DNA of 6,253 nucleotides from Methanosarcinaceae archaeon. Lineage in GTDB: Archaea; Halobacteriota; Methanosarcinia; Methanosarcinales; Methanosarcinaceae. The position numbers and the translations under genes are program-made. Positions 1-4,864 of this stretch are shown piece after piece (position 1 is the stretch's first letter; each line of letters starts with the position of its first letter). Under the pieces are notes generated by a model. It saw nothing but the letters and a program-made list of their open reading frames with translations. It searched no databases and was not told where the DNA came from. Location: NCBI GenBank assembly GCA_030609665.1, contig JAUWBW010000111.1:1-6253 (forward strand). The letters run 5' to 3'.

Positions 1-7
1 CGGAGGG

Positions 8-67
8 CACAGAGGACACAGAGAGTAAAATCAGATACAATCTCTGTGTTTCTCTGTGTCCTCTGTG
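8..67. repeat. 17-bp perfect inverted repeat, MITE-like or hairpin element
   Basis: Bases 8-24 and 51-67 are exact reverse complements over 17 bp (arm CACAGAGGACACAGAGA). They are separated by 26 bases that hold an extra partial copy of the right arm (TCTCTGTGT at 41-49, repeated at 51-59). No reading frame is associated. From memory, near-identical CACAGAGG/ACACAGAG sequences occur as dispersed, non-coding repeats in many bacterial and archaeal genomes, so this is probably one copy of such an element rather than a gene-specific operator. It lies about 100 bp before the hydrolase gene and could also serve as a bidirectional transcript-end hairpin, although no long T-tract follows. Confidence 0.75.
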
Positions 68-130
68 GTTAAATTACAATTGTCTGAAGATTAAAATGTT
101 AAGACATTAGTATTAAACATTAGGTTCTTG

Positions 131-150
131 ACTATAATTACTATTTATCA
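131..150 (+). promoter_or_regulatory. candidate TATA region for the hydrolase gene
   Basis: The A/T-rich stretch contains two archaeal TATA-like strings, CTATAATTA and CTATTTATC. A box centred near 136 would start transcription near 162. That gives a leader of roughly 55 nt to the ATG at 219, but almost none to the GTG at 171. No clear BRE is seen; this is a weak prediction by position and composition only. Confidence 0.3.
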
Positions 151-170
151 GCGCATGTTCTGGAGAGGAT

Positions 171-875
171 GTGGCTGAGATCAAAGTTGAAGATATGGAT
201 GCGTACGAGGGAGTTACAATGAGCAGCACGACGATTAAAAATGTTACAATAGAAAGGTTTGGACATGCAAGTTTCAAGATAGAAGGCGAGGGAATGATCA
301 TATATATCGACCCATATGTGCTTCCTGATAAAGTTGATTATGAAGACCAGGCAGATATTATTTTGATAACCCATGAACATCATGACCATTGCAGTCCCGA
401 AGCGATAAGGGCGGTTAGAAAAAGCGAATCAACTACTCTTGTGCCGGAAAGTTGTACACTTGAGTTTAGGGGAGATGCAAGACGTATCAGTGAAGGCGAT
501 ATGTTGACCGGTGACCTTGCGATAAAAGGGATAGGCATTGAGGTTGTTCCTGCATATAACATCAACAAGTCATATCATCCACAAGGTACAGGAGTTGGAT
601 ATATCATCGAGGTCGATGGTTTGAGGATATACCATGCCGGTGATACTGATCTTATACCACAGATGAAGGATATATCTGTTGATGTCGCATTGCTGCCAAT
701 TGGCGGCACATATACTATGGATGAGGCAGAAGCGGCAGAGGCGGCACTGGCAATCGCTCCTGATGTTGTGATCCCAATGCACTATAATTATTCCGATGCC
801 ACTCCGGCTGATGCGGGGATGTTCAAGCAACTCGTACAGGATAAGAATCCTGATATAGAAGTTATCATTCTATAA
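171..875 (+). CDS. UPF0173-family metal-dependent hydrolase (metallo-beta-lactamase fold)
   Basis: This is a 234-residue protein of the metallo-beta-lactamase superfamily in the compact form annotated as UPF0173 / L-ascorbate-6-phosphate lactonase-like hydrolases. Counting from the GTG at 171, visible motifs are G31-H32-A-S-F near the start, the metal-binding HxHxDH motif at H68-E-H70-H-D72-H73, H136 in SYHPQG, H155-A-G-D158-T-D (bridging Asp), and a terminal metal-ligand type H204 in IPMHY. All the expected metal ligands appear present, so it should be an active cytoplasmic hydrolase; the substrate is unknown. Family members usually begin just before the VxxxGHAxF strand. The ATG at 219 (residue 17), preceded by GAGGGAG, would give a 218-residue protein and is probably the true start. 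The GTG at 171 also has a purine-rich GGAGAGG, but it sits only 2 nt upstream. RNase P component 4 follows 70 bp downstream on the same strand. Confidence 0.93.
   Translation: MAEIKVEDMDAYEGVTMSSTTIKNVTIERFGHASFKIEGEGMIIYIDPYVLPDKVDYEDQADIILITHEHHDHCSPEAIRAVRKSESTTLVPESCTLEFRGDARRISEGDMLTGDLAIKGIGIEVVPAYNINKSYHPQGTGVGYIIEVDGLRIYHAGDTDLIPQMKDISVDVALLPIGGTYTMDEAEAAEAALAIAPDVVIPMHYNYSDATPADAGMFKQLVQDKNPDIEVIIL
207..213 (+). promoter_or_regulatory. ribosome binding site favouring the internal start at 219
   Basis: GAGGGAG ends 5 nt before the ATG at 219. This is better spaced than the GGAGAGG (162-168) that almost abuts the GTG at 171. It supports starting the hydrolase at residue 17, which also fits the family's usual N-terminus. 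Confidence 0.5.
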
Positions 876-909
876 ACGTTTGCAAAAACAGGAATTATGG
901 AATGATGGA

Positions 910-936
910 ATGGCAGAAAAACGAAGACTGATGTAA
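910..936 (+). other. possible 8-codon leader ORF before rnp4
   Basis: ATG at 910 opens a short frame encoding MAEKRRLM and stops with TAA at 934-936, 9 nt before the rnp4 start codon. Upstream is only a weak GGAATGATGGA sequence. The peptide is basic and the frame closes right where a ribosome binding site for rnp4 would be expected, and none is apparent there. It could be a coupling mini-ORF or chance; nothing else supports it. Confidence 0.2.
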
Positions 937-945
937 TAAGCTACA

Positions 946-1296
946 ATGGCACGTCAAAGAAAAAAACAGAAATCCTTTATCAAGGACCTTGCAGCCCAGC
1001 GTATTGAGCGGCTTTTTGAACTTGCGCATGACGAGTTCGAGCAAAACCCAAAAAGAAGTGACAGGTATGTGCTTCTTGCAAGGCGAATAGGGATGCGATA
1101 CAGGATCAGGTTCCCGACGAACCTGAAACGCAGGATGTGTAAGCACTGTCGTTCGTATCTGGTGCCGGGTAGCAGTTCAAGGGTAAGGCTGCGGGGAAGG
1201 TACATTACAGTGACATGTCTGCGATGTAATAAACAGATGCGGTACCCATATAAAAGTAGTAAAAATAAAGTGGAAGCGAACAATCCTGCTCAATGA
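946..1296 (+). CDS. rnp4: ribonuclease P protein component 4 (Rpp21/Rpr2 family)
   Basis: This 116-residue, very basic protein matches archaeal Rnp4, homologous to eukaryotic Rpp21/Rpr2. It is one of the protein subunits of archaeal RNase P, which helps the catalytic RNA remove 5' leaders from pre-tRNAs in the cytoplasm; Rnp4 is known to pair with Rnp1 (Rpp29). The N-terminal part is helical (about residues 12-50, with the typical AAQRIERLFELA and RSDRYVLLARRIGMRYRI segments). The C-terminal zinc ribbon carries C65-x2-C68 and C91-x2-C94, all four ligands intact. A Lys/Asn-rich tail follows. No convincing Shine-Dalgarno precedes the ATG, but the start fits the family. It lies 70 bp behind the hydrolase gene, possibly co-transcribed, and converges on a small membrane protein whose stop is only 9 bp away. 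Confidence 0.95.
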   Translation: MARQRKKQKSFIKDLAAQRIERLFELAHDEFEQNPKRSDRYVLLARRIGMRYRIRFPTNLKRRMCKHCRSYLVPGSSSRVRLRGRYITVTCLRCNKQMRYPYKSSKNKVEANNPAQ

Positions 1297-1305
1297 CAAT
1301 TTCAA

Positions 1306-1548
1306 TTATTCGAAAACAGCAGTCAGTATTTTCATGATCAGGAATGATGAAACGATCATCACAATAGCAGCGAGTATAAAGATAAATATGTTCCTGTAAA
1401 CAACATCTTTCTCCGATCCGGCTTTGATCCCAAGTCCTCCGGTACAACCTGTTGAACTACATGTGCCGCATCCGGTGCTGCAATTTGAATCATCCTCAGA
1501 TCGGTTATCTAACAATGGGATTATTTCTTTATCATTTGACATGATCAC
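1306..1548 (-). CDS. small Cys-cluster, single-span membrane protein (hypothetical)
   Basis: I do not recognise this 80-residue protein. Its soluble N-terminal half is acidic and then Ser/Thr/Gly-rich, with a tight cysteine cluster C23-x3-C27-x2-C30-x4-C35 (NCSTGCGTCSSTGC). A charged linker (K42, K47, R52) leads to one strongly hydrophobic helix at about 53-74, followed by a very short tail. Positive charges before the helix suggest a tail-anchored arrangement with the cysteines on the cytoplasmic side. Four cysteines at this spacing could bind Zn or an Fe-S cluster; that is inference. The frame can begin at GTG 1548, but ATG 1542 (residue 3) is more likely: a TATA-like box lies about 27 bp before it, and TGTGATC directly abuts it. 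The gene is convergent with rnp4. The reading frame being open with a coherent Cys/TM layout argues that it is real. Confidence 0.7.
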   Translation of the reverse strand: MIMSNDKEIIPLLDNRSEDDSNCSTGCGTCSSTGCTGGLGIKAGSEKDVVYRNIFIFILAAIVMIVSSFLIMKILTAVFE

Positions 1549-1565
1549 ATCTCTTTTTTTAATTG

Positions 1566-1573
1566 ATATAAAT
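1566..1573 (-). promoter_or_regulatory. TATA box of the small Cys-cluster protein gene
   Basis: Read on the minus strand this is ATTTATAT, close to the archaeal TATA consensus. Its centre lies about 27 bp before the ATG at 1542, so transcription would begin at or very near that start codon and give a leaderless or nearly leaderless mRNA. Confidence 0.5.
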
Positions 1574-1640
1574 CTGGTGTTTGCCAGAAACTGTCATTTT
1601 TGCCGGTAATGGAATGATCAGCAATAACTATGGATTTCTT

Positions 1641-1693
1641 ATCGAGGTTTTCTATTGAAATCCTCTATAGAAAACCTTGATAGAAATCCTCTA
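1641..1693. repeat. 15-bp hairpin with embedded direct repeat beyond tRNA-Ser
   Basis: Arms 1641-1655 and 1667-1681 pair over 15 positions with an 11-base loop. There is one G-U pair if transcribed on plus, which becomes one A-C mismatch on minus. An 11-bp direct repeat GAAATCCTCTA occurs at 1657-1667 and again at 1683-1693, so the loop and the outer flank are copies. On the minus strand it begins about 10-20 nt after the tRNA-Ser 3' end and could end or process that transcript. There is no T-tract, so a classical terminator is not shown. Confidence 0.55.
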
Positions 1694-1702
1694 GAAATAG
1701 AG

Positions 1703-1787
1703 CGACGAGAGGGGGATTCGAACCCCCGAGGCGCAAAGCACCACAGGATTAGCAATCCTGCGCCATACCGGGCTTGGCTATCTCGTC
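1703..1787 (-). tRNA. tRNA-Ser(GCT)
   Basis: An 85-nt class II tRNA. The acceptor stem GACGAGA/TCTCGTC (plus positions 1781-1787 and 1704-1710) pairs perfectly, with G as discriminator base (1703). The anticodon arm is CAGGA-TTGCTAA-TCCTG, placing anticodon GCT at plus 1751-1753, so it reads AGC and AGU. A long variable arm follows (TGTGGTGCTTTGCGCC region), as expected for tRNA-Ser. The T arm is GGGGG-TTCGAAT-CCCCC and the D arm contains AGCCC-GGT. CCA is not encoded in the gene. It lies directly downstream of the 7S RNA gene on the same strand. No intron is seen. Confidence 0.97.
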
Positions 1788-1825
1788 AGACGGATGTGTT
1801 GAAGTGCACCTCTCAATGCAATCTA

Positions 1826-1836
1826 CATATTTAATG
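1826..1836 (-). promoter_or_regulatory. candidate TATA box for tRNA-Ser
   Basis: The minus strand reads CATTAAATATG here, about 43 bp before the mature tRNA 5' end. It would start a transcript near 1804 with a leader of roughly 17 nt for RNase P to remove. It also lies just past the 7S RNA 3' end, so co-transcription from the 7S promoter is an alternative. Confidence 0.4.
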
Positions 1837-1861
1837 CTTTCTTTGGATCACTTACTTTGAA

Positions 1862-2186
1862 TTCAAGTGGCAGGCGCACCGCAAGTCGTTGCCCGTCCCA
1901 TTTCCAAGTGGTCTGCGATCTCGCCTCCACTCCGCAACCCTCTAAGCGATGGTTGTCTACGGTAAGTCTGCTCCCTTCCGGGCCTCGACCGGTACCCGCA
2001 GTTAAGATATGAAAACAAGCTCTCCAGCAAGCATTCATATCAACACCATCCAAACAGGACGGAGCTTCTACGTTGAGATCACAGGTTTGAAAATGATCAG
2101 GACATCTTCTATTGGCTTCGTCCCCCGCATATCGGCGATATCGGGTAACAGGTAACGCCGAACTACCCGGACTAGCCCGCCACCCC
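1862..2186 (-). ncRNA. 7S RNA, signal recognition particle RNA (archaeal type)
   Basis: This is the RNA scaffold of the SRP, which binds SRP54 and SRP19 and directs nascent membrane and secreted proteins to the translocon. Three hallmarks are visible on the minus strand. Helix 1, typical of archaea, closes the molecule: GGGTGGCGGGC (plus 2175-2185) pairs over 11 positions, including G-U pairs, with GCCTGCCACTT (plus 1865-1875). Helix 6 is an extended stem at plus 2006-2041, GATATGAA pairing with TTCATATC, capped by GCT-GGAG-AGC; the GGAG tetraloop is the SRP19 contact. Helix 8 has the CCC-GGAA-GGG-AGCAG signature with the GGAA tetraloop at plus 1976-1979, the SRP54 M-domain site. Total length of about 325 nt suits archaeal 7S RNA. 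Exact ends are estimated from helix 1 and the TATA box. tRNA-Ser follows about 75 bp downstream. Confidence 0.95.
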
Positions 2187-2203
2187 TAGATATGCATAAC
2201 AGG

Positions 2204-2212
2204 TAATAAAAG
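2204..2212 (-). promoter_or_regulatory. candidate TATA box of the 7S RNA gene
   Basis: The minus strand reads CTTTTATTA. Its centre lies about 26 bp before position 2182, which agrees with the 5' arm of helix 1 ending at 2185. The position therefore fits an archaeal promoter starting the 7S RNA near 2180-2186. Confidence 0.5.
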
Positions 2213-2256
2213 TATTCCTGTTAGCGCTCAAAGACTCTGGTAAAATGGTCAGATGG

Positions 2257-2266
2257 TTACATAAAT
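2257..2266 (+). promoter_or_regulatory. weak TATA candidate for the 79-residue regulator
   Basis: TTACATAAAT lies in the 130-bp divergent region between the 7S RNA and the winged-helix gene. It would start transcription near 2288 and leave a leader of about 30 nt carrying the ribosome binding site. The match to consensus is weak. Confidence 0.25.
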
Positions 2267-2319
2267 GAGGAAGTAGTTGTATAGTATGTCCTTAAATTTG
2301 AAAATGAAAGGTGAGATAA

Positions 2320-2559
2320 ATGGATGAATTAATAGGATTTGTAACAGGAAACAATAATAGGCAAAAGTTATTGGCACTGCTTGGTTCAAAAGGCGAACTT
2401 GATGCTGCGAGAATTGCAAAGACTATGCATCTGGTGCGTTTTACAGTGGACGGTATTTTGAAAGAATTGCTGGAAAAAGAATTAGTTGTAAGGACAGGCG
2501 AATTATACAAGTTGACTGAACTTGGGGGCACAGTTGAGAGACAGGTTCACAATATATGA
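2320..2559 (+). CDS. small winged-helix DNA-binding protein (MarR/ArsR-like)
   Basis: A 79-residue protein that is essentially one winged helix-turn-helix domain, probably a transcription regulator. Residues 13-22 (NRQKLLALLG) form helix 1. Residues 26-35 (LDAARIAKTM) and 39-53 (VRFTVDGILKELLEK) form the HTH with its recognition helix. ELVVRTGELYKLTELG (54-69) makes the wing, and a short C-terminal helix follows. Single-domain proteins of this kind are common in methanogens and usually act as dimers. The ATG is preceded by AAGGTGAG at 2308-2315, a strong Shine-Dalgarno with 4 nt spacing, which fixes the start. It is divergent from the 7S RNA gene and convergent with the KaiC-like ATPase, with stop codons 11 bp apart. 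No ligand-binding domain or metal-site cysteines are present, so its signal is unknown. Confidence 0.88.
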   Translation: MDELIGFVTGNNNRQKLLALLGSKGELDAARIAKTMHLVRFTVDGILKELLEKELVVRTGELYKLTELGGTVERQVHNI

Positions 2560-2570
2560 TGTCCTGTTCT

Positions 2571-3974
2571 TCATTTTACTTCTGACAATACACCCTCTTT
2601 AATCAAAATACCGTCATCTGTTATGGAATATTCTCTTATTCCACGGTCGTGTTTTGTTCCTCTTGATTTCAGTATGTAGGTGTATCTTCTGAGTTTGTTC
2701 TCATATTCGACATGTTTTAGGATCACGACCGAATCCATGATAAATGATGCATCCGGACTTGTGATCAGGTCTTTGCAATTTGAGGATATCTCGGTAGTGA
2801 ATACGGATGTCACACTGCTGCTCTTTAGGTAATCTGTGAGTGTGTGCAGGTATCCCCGCAATTGAAGGTGGTCGGGCAGTGCCATTTCAAGATTTACGAT
2901 CCCGTCGAAGAATACTCGTTTTGCACCCATGCTTTCAACATATTTTTTCATGTGTATAGCATGTTCTGCCGGACATACGTTATCCGGATCAGAATAGATA
3001 AATTTCAACAATCCACTGTCAATGTATGGTGCAAGGTCAAATCCTACTTTTTTGGCTTCCAGAACCAGTTGTTCAGGTCGTTCTTCAAATGTTGCTATGA
3101 TACATGGTTCGTTATCCAAAAGTCCTCTGTTTATGAATTGTAATCCAAATATGGTTTTTCCTGTCCCCGGTCCACCTGCGACCAGCATGCTGCTGCTTTC
3201 CATCATGCCGCCATTTAACATTTTGTCAAGTCCACTGGTGCCGGATTTGATTTTGTTATCTGAAAGAATGATGTCTTTCACGGGTCTTAGGTTCGGATAC
3301 ACTGTAATACCTTTAGAGGTCATTCCACAACGATATTTACGCGAAATATATCTTGACTTGACTTTTGGGTTCACCCCTCGCATTTTAAGAACTTGTAAAT
3401 AATGTTTGGCCCGGTATCCAACATCTTCTCTTGACAGGTAGATAATGCCGTCAGCGAGATGACTGATTACAGAGTTATGAAGTTCAGTATCAACCAGTTC
3501 TCCTGTCAGGACAACAAGTGAGTTCCATTCCTGTACCATGGAGTCGAATGTATAGATGAAACGTCTTTTTTCCTGTTCCACAAAACCAAAACCAAGTGGC
3601 GTTATCGGATCGATCACCACCCTGTCAGGATTTACAGAGGCGATCACGTTTCCCATGTCTATTAATGTGGTCAATGGATCCTTTTCTGCCACAGGGCGAT
3701 TTATCTCATGGATCTGGACTGATTCATCGAAAAATTCGAATGTTGAGAGGAACATTTTCAACTTTTCGGGTGATTCTGTGGTCAAAGGAATGTAGAGTGT
3801 CTTCTCACCCTGTTTCGCAGCATTTGATAGCATTTGAAGTGCCATCATTGTTTTCCCAACACCGGCAGTACCTGCAATGAGTATGGTTGACGGAGTTTTG
3901 AAACCACCTAATATGTCATCCAATCCATCGATGCCGCATGGTATGTCCCTCAGTTCATCCATTTGACTCTGCAT
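2571..3974 (-). CDS. KaiC-like two-domain RecA-fold ATPase
   Basis: A 467-residue protein with two tandem KaiC domains, the architecture of cyanobacterial KaiC but shorter. Domain 1 (about 6-225): Walker A GTAGVGKT at 35-42, Walker B VVID at 119-122, and KMRG at 197-200. Domain 2 (about 240-465): Walker A GGPGTGKT at 267-274, glutamates E297-E298 in TFEE, Walker B VFFD at 354-357, and KSRGTKHD at 436-442. Both nucleotide sites look able to bind ATP. In domain 1 the paired glutamates read T-T-E67-S68, so only the first remains. By alignment to KaiC ISTITDT, the segment ASFIMDS keeps a Ser (S410) at the Ser431 position but has Phe411 at Thr432. Archaeal KaiC homologues lack KaiA and are linked to signalling rather than a full clock; the partner here is unknown. 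The start could be M1 or M5 (3962); neither has a Shine-Dalgarno. It is convergent with one winged-helix gene and downstream of another. Confidence 0.93.
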   Translation of the reverse strand: MQSQMDELRDIPCGIDGLDDILGGFKTPSTILIAGTAGVGKTMMALQMLSNAAKQGEKTLYIPLTTESPEKLKMFLSTFEFFDESVQIHEINRPVAEKDPLTTLIDMGNVIASVNPDRVVIDPITPLGFGFVEQEKRRFIYTFDSMVQEWNSLVVLTGELVDTELHNSVISHLADGIIYLSREDVGYRAKHYLQVLKMRGVNPKVKSRYISRKYRCGMTSKGITVYPNLRPVKDIILSDNKIKSGTSGLDKMLNGGMMESSSMLVAGGPGTGKTIFGLQFINRGLLDNEPCIIATFEERPEQLVLEAKKVGFDLAPYIDSGLLKFIYSDPDNVCPAEHAIHMKKYVESMGAKRVFFDGIVNLEMALPDHLQLRGYLHTLTDYLKSSSVTSVFTTEISSNCKDLITSPDASFIMDSVVILKHVEYENKLRRYTYILKSRGTKHDRGIREYSITDDGILIKEGVLSEVK

Positions 3975-3980
3975 AATATA

Positions 3981-4004
3981 TGTATAAAGGTATTACTTAT
4001 ACTT
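3981..4004 (-). promoter_or_regulatory. tandem TATA candidates for the KaiC-like gene
   Basis: On the minus strand AGTATAAGT (plus 3995-4003) is centred 25 bp before M1 (3974), and TGTATAAA read as TTTATACA (plus 3981-3988) is centred about 23-25 bp before M5 (3962). With no Shine-Dalgarno before either ATG, both arrangements predict a leaderless mRNA. The remaining intergenic region up to 4114 is A/T-rich with no further recognisable site. Confidence 0.4.
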
Positions 4005-4114
4005 TCGTAAAAATGAATAAAACAATTACTTCGTTTTATGTGGGCATACAGTTTATTGATGCATGTGGATACGGCGTCTGCGGTGGTTGTTATATTTTTA
4101 ATTTAAATAAATAC

Positions 4115-4155
4115 AAAAAAAGAAAAAATAGAGTTGCACCATATCTCATGGTGCA
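4115..4155 (-). terminator. hairpin plus T-tract terminator of the 99-residue regulator
   Basis: Fourteen bases after the TAA of the regulator, the minus strand forms a perfect 8-bp stem TGCACCAT/ATGGTGCA with a 5-base loop (plus 4135-4155). About 6 bases later come two T-runs, of 6 (plus 4123-4128) and 7 (plus 4115-4121). Archaeal transcription stops at T-runs even without a hairpin, so this should end the upstream transcript before the KaiC-like gene. Confidence 0.75.
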
Positions 4156-4169
4156 TAATGTAAAATGTT

Positions 4170-4469
4170 TTAAGAAACACCCGCAATTGCAACGTTTGGT
4201 GCATTGCTTACAAGCATCTCATTTGTATTTTGAATGGTAGATGCATTCTTCAGACCGTATAAGCTTTGCCTTGCGTCTTTGAAATAGAAGCGTTCCTGCA
4301 AAATTTCTTCATCTTTTAGCCGGTTTAAAGCATACCGGACAGTTCTTGGAGGTAGATAGCTTTCTTTTGCGATCTCCTTTTGGGTTAGAAAACCGCTGTA
4401 TTCCAAGACCTTGAAGACAAGTTTTGCAGATGGGGGTAATTCTTCTATCTGTTTTTCAAAGTGTTTCAC
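4170..4469 (-). CDS. winged-helix transcriptional regulator (MarR/TrmB-like)
   Basis: A 99-residue protein with one winged-helix domain. Helix 1 covers about residues 12-25 (PSAKLVFKVLEYSG). The HTH is TQKEIAKESYLPPRTVRYALNRLKDEEIL (29-57), with RTVRYALNRL as recognition helix. The wing is FYFKDARQSLYGL (61-73). The last 25 residues are polar and probably flexible. It probably acts as a dimer on DNA. Start is GTG at 4469; the only upstream purine-rich element is GGGATT, a weak ribosome binding site. The gene has its own terminator behind it and a TATA/inverted-repeat arrangement about 90-110 bp in front, so it appears to be a stand-alone unit that could regulate itself, the neighbouring KaiC-like gene, or distant targets. 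Its targets cannot be told from sequence. Confidence 0.88.
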   Translation of the reverse strand: MKHFEKQIEELPPSAKLVFKVLEYSGFLTQKEIAKESYLPPRTVRYALNRLKDEEILQERFYFKDARQSLYGLKNASTIQNTNEMLVSNAPNVAIAGVS

Positions 4470-4557
4470 ATTAATCCCGTTGTTTCCATCTTGGTTCTGT
4501 ACGCTTATTTCATCATTTACAACAAAAACGATTCCTCATTTGGTATCACCAACAATG

Positions 4558-4583
4558 TTAACGGTGTTAATGCATATAGTATT
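4558..4583 (-). promoter_or_regulatory. TATA box with overlapping operator-like inverted repeat
   Basis: On the minus strand ATACTATATGCA (plus 4572-4583) is a TATA candidate. Immediately downstream is a perfect 5-bp inverted repeat TTAAC-N3-GTTAA (plus 4558-4570), lying between the TATA box and the predicted start near 4551. A dimeric repressor bound there would block transcription, so autoregulation by the 99-residue winged-helix protein is plausible. The rest of 4470-4599 shows nothing else. Confidence 0.4.
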
Positions 4584-4599
4584 TTCGTGCAGGTTTGTC

Positions 4600-4857
4600 T
4601 TAAAAAAGGGGCTTCAATTCTTCGAATATTGTTGCGTTGAATTCATGCTCAACGTATCTGACAGCATCCGACACTGTTTTGATCAGGTCCTGATCGGTGG
4701 CGATTCTATCAAGAATGTCAGATTCGATCCATATTTTTGCTGCAAATTCCTGTCCTTTTGGATTCACTTCTACAAAGTAACGTGTCGATCCAAGTTGCTC
4801 GAACATGTCTTGCAATTCACTTTTGATCCGCTTTTCAAGTACTTTTGCTTGTTTCAT
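4600..4857 (-). CDS. conserved-looking hypothetical protein in the xseAB cluster
   Basis: An 85-residue protein I do not recognise. It begins with a charged helix (about 1-22, KQAKVLEKRIKSELQDMFEQL). Two probable beta strands follow (27-32 YFVEVN, 37-45 EFAAKIWIE), then two helices (47-56 and 57-75), and it ends in FEELKPLF. No cysteines, no membrane segment and no nucleotide-binding motif are seen. It starts 7 bp after the xseB stop, in the same direction, with only a weak purine-rich stretch that overlaps the end of xseB (CCGGATAA), so translation is probably coupled. The closeness suggests a job linked to exonuclease VII or DNA metabolism, but that is inference. The stop codon is embedded in CCCCTTTTTTAA, a T-run that could end the operon transcript. 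Confidence 0.75.
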   Translation of the reverse strand: MKQAKVLEKRIKSELQDMFEQLGSTRYFVEVNPKGQEFAAKIWIESDILDRIATDQDLIKTVSDAVRYVEHEFNATIFEELKPLF

Positions 4858-4864
4858 GTGTCAT

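Noticed and set aside
1..67. Possible CRISPR fragment because of repeated CACAGAG units
   Set aside because: The units are inverted or tandem partial copies without regular spacers, and no cas gene is present.
1853..1867. Near-palindrome around GAATTC at the 7S RNA 3' end
   Set aside because: It is short and imperfect and overlaps the end of helix 1; it is not distinguishable from chance and no T-tract follows.
1823..2053. 76-codon open frame on the minus strand
   Set aside because: It lies inside the 7S RNA, whose helices 1, 6 and 8 explain the sequence; the protein shows no domain.
3022..3402. 126-codon plus-strand frame
   Set aside because: Antisense to the KaiC-like ATPase across its second Walker A motif; no independent coding signs.
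2571..3974. Full KaiABC-type circadian clock
   Set aside because: No kaiA or kaiB is present, and the Thr432-equivalent position is Phe, so only a KaiC-like ATPase can be claimed.
3980..4240. 86-codon plus-strand frame with several cysteines
   Set aside because: It covers the terminator and the 3' end of the winged-helix gene in antisense, includes the A-runs of the terminator, and has no ribosome binding site.
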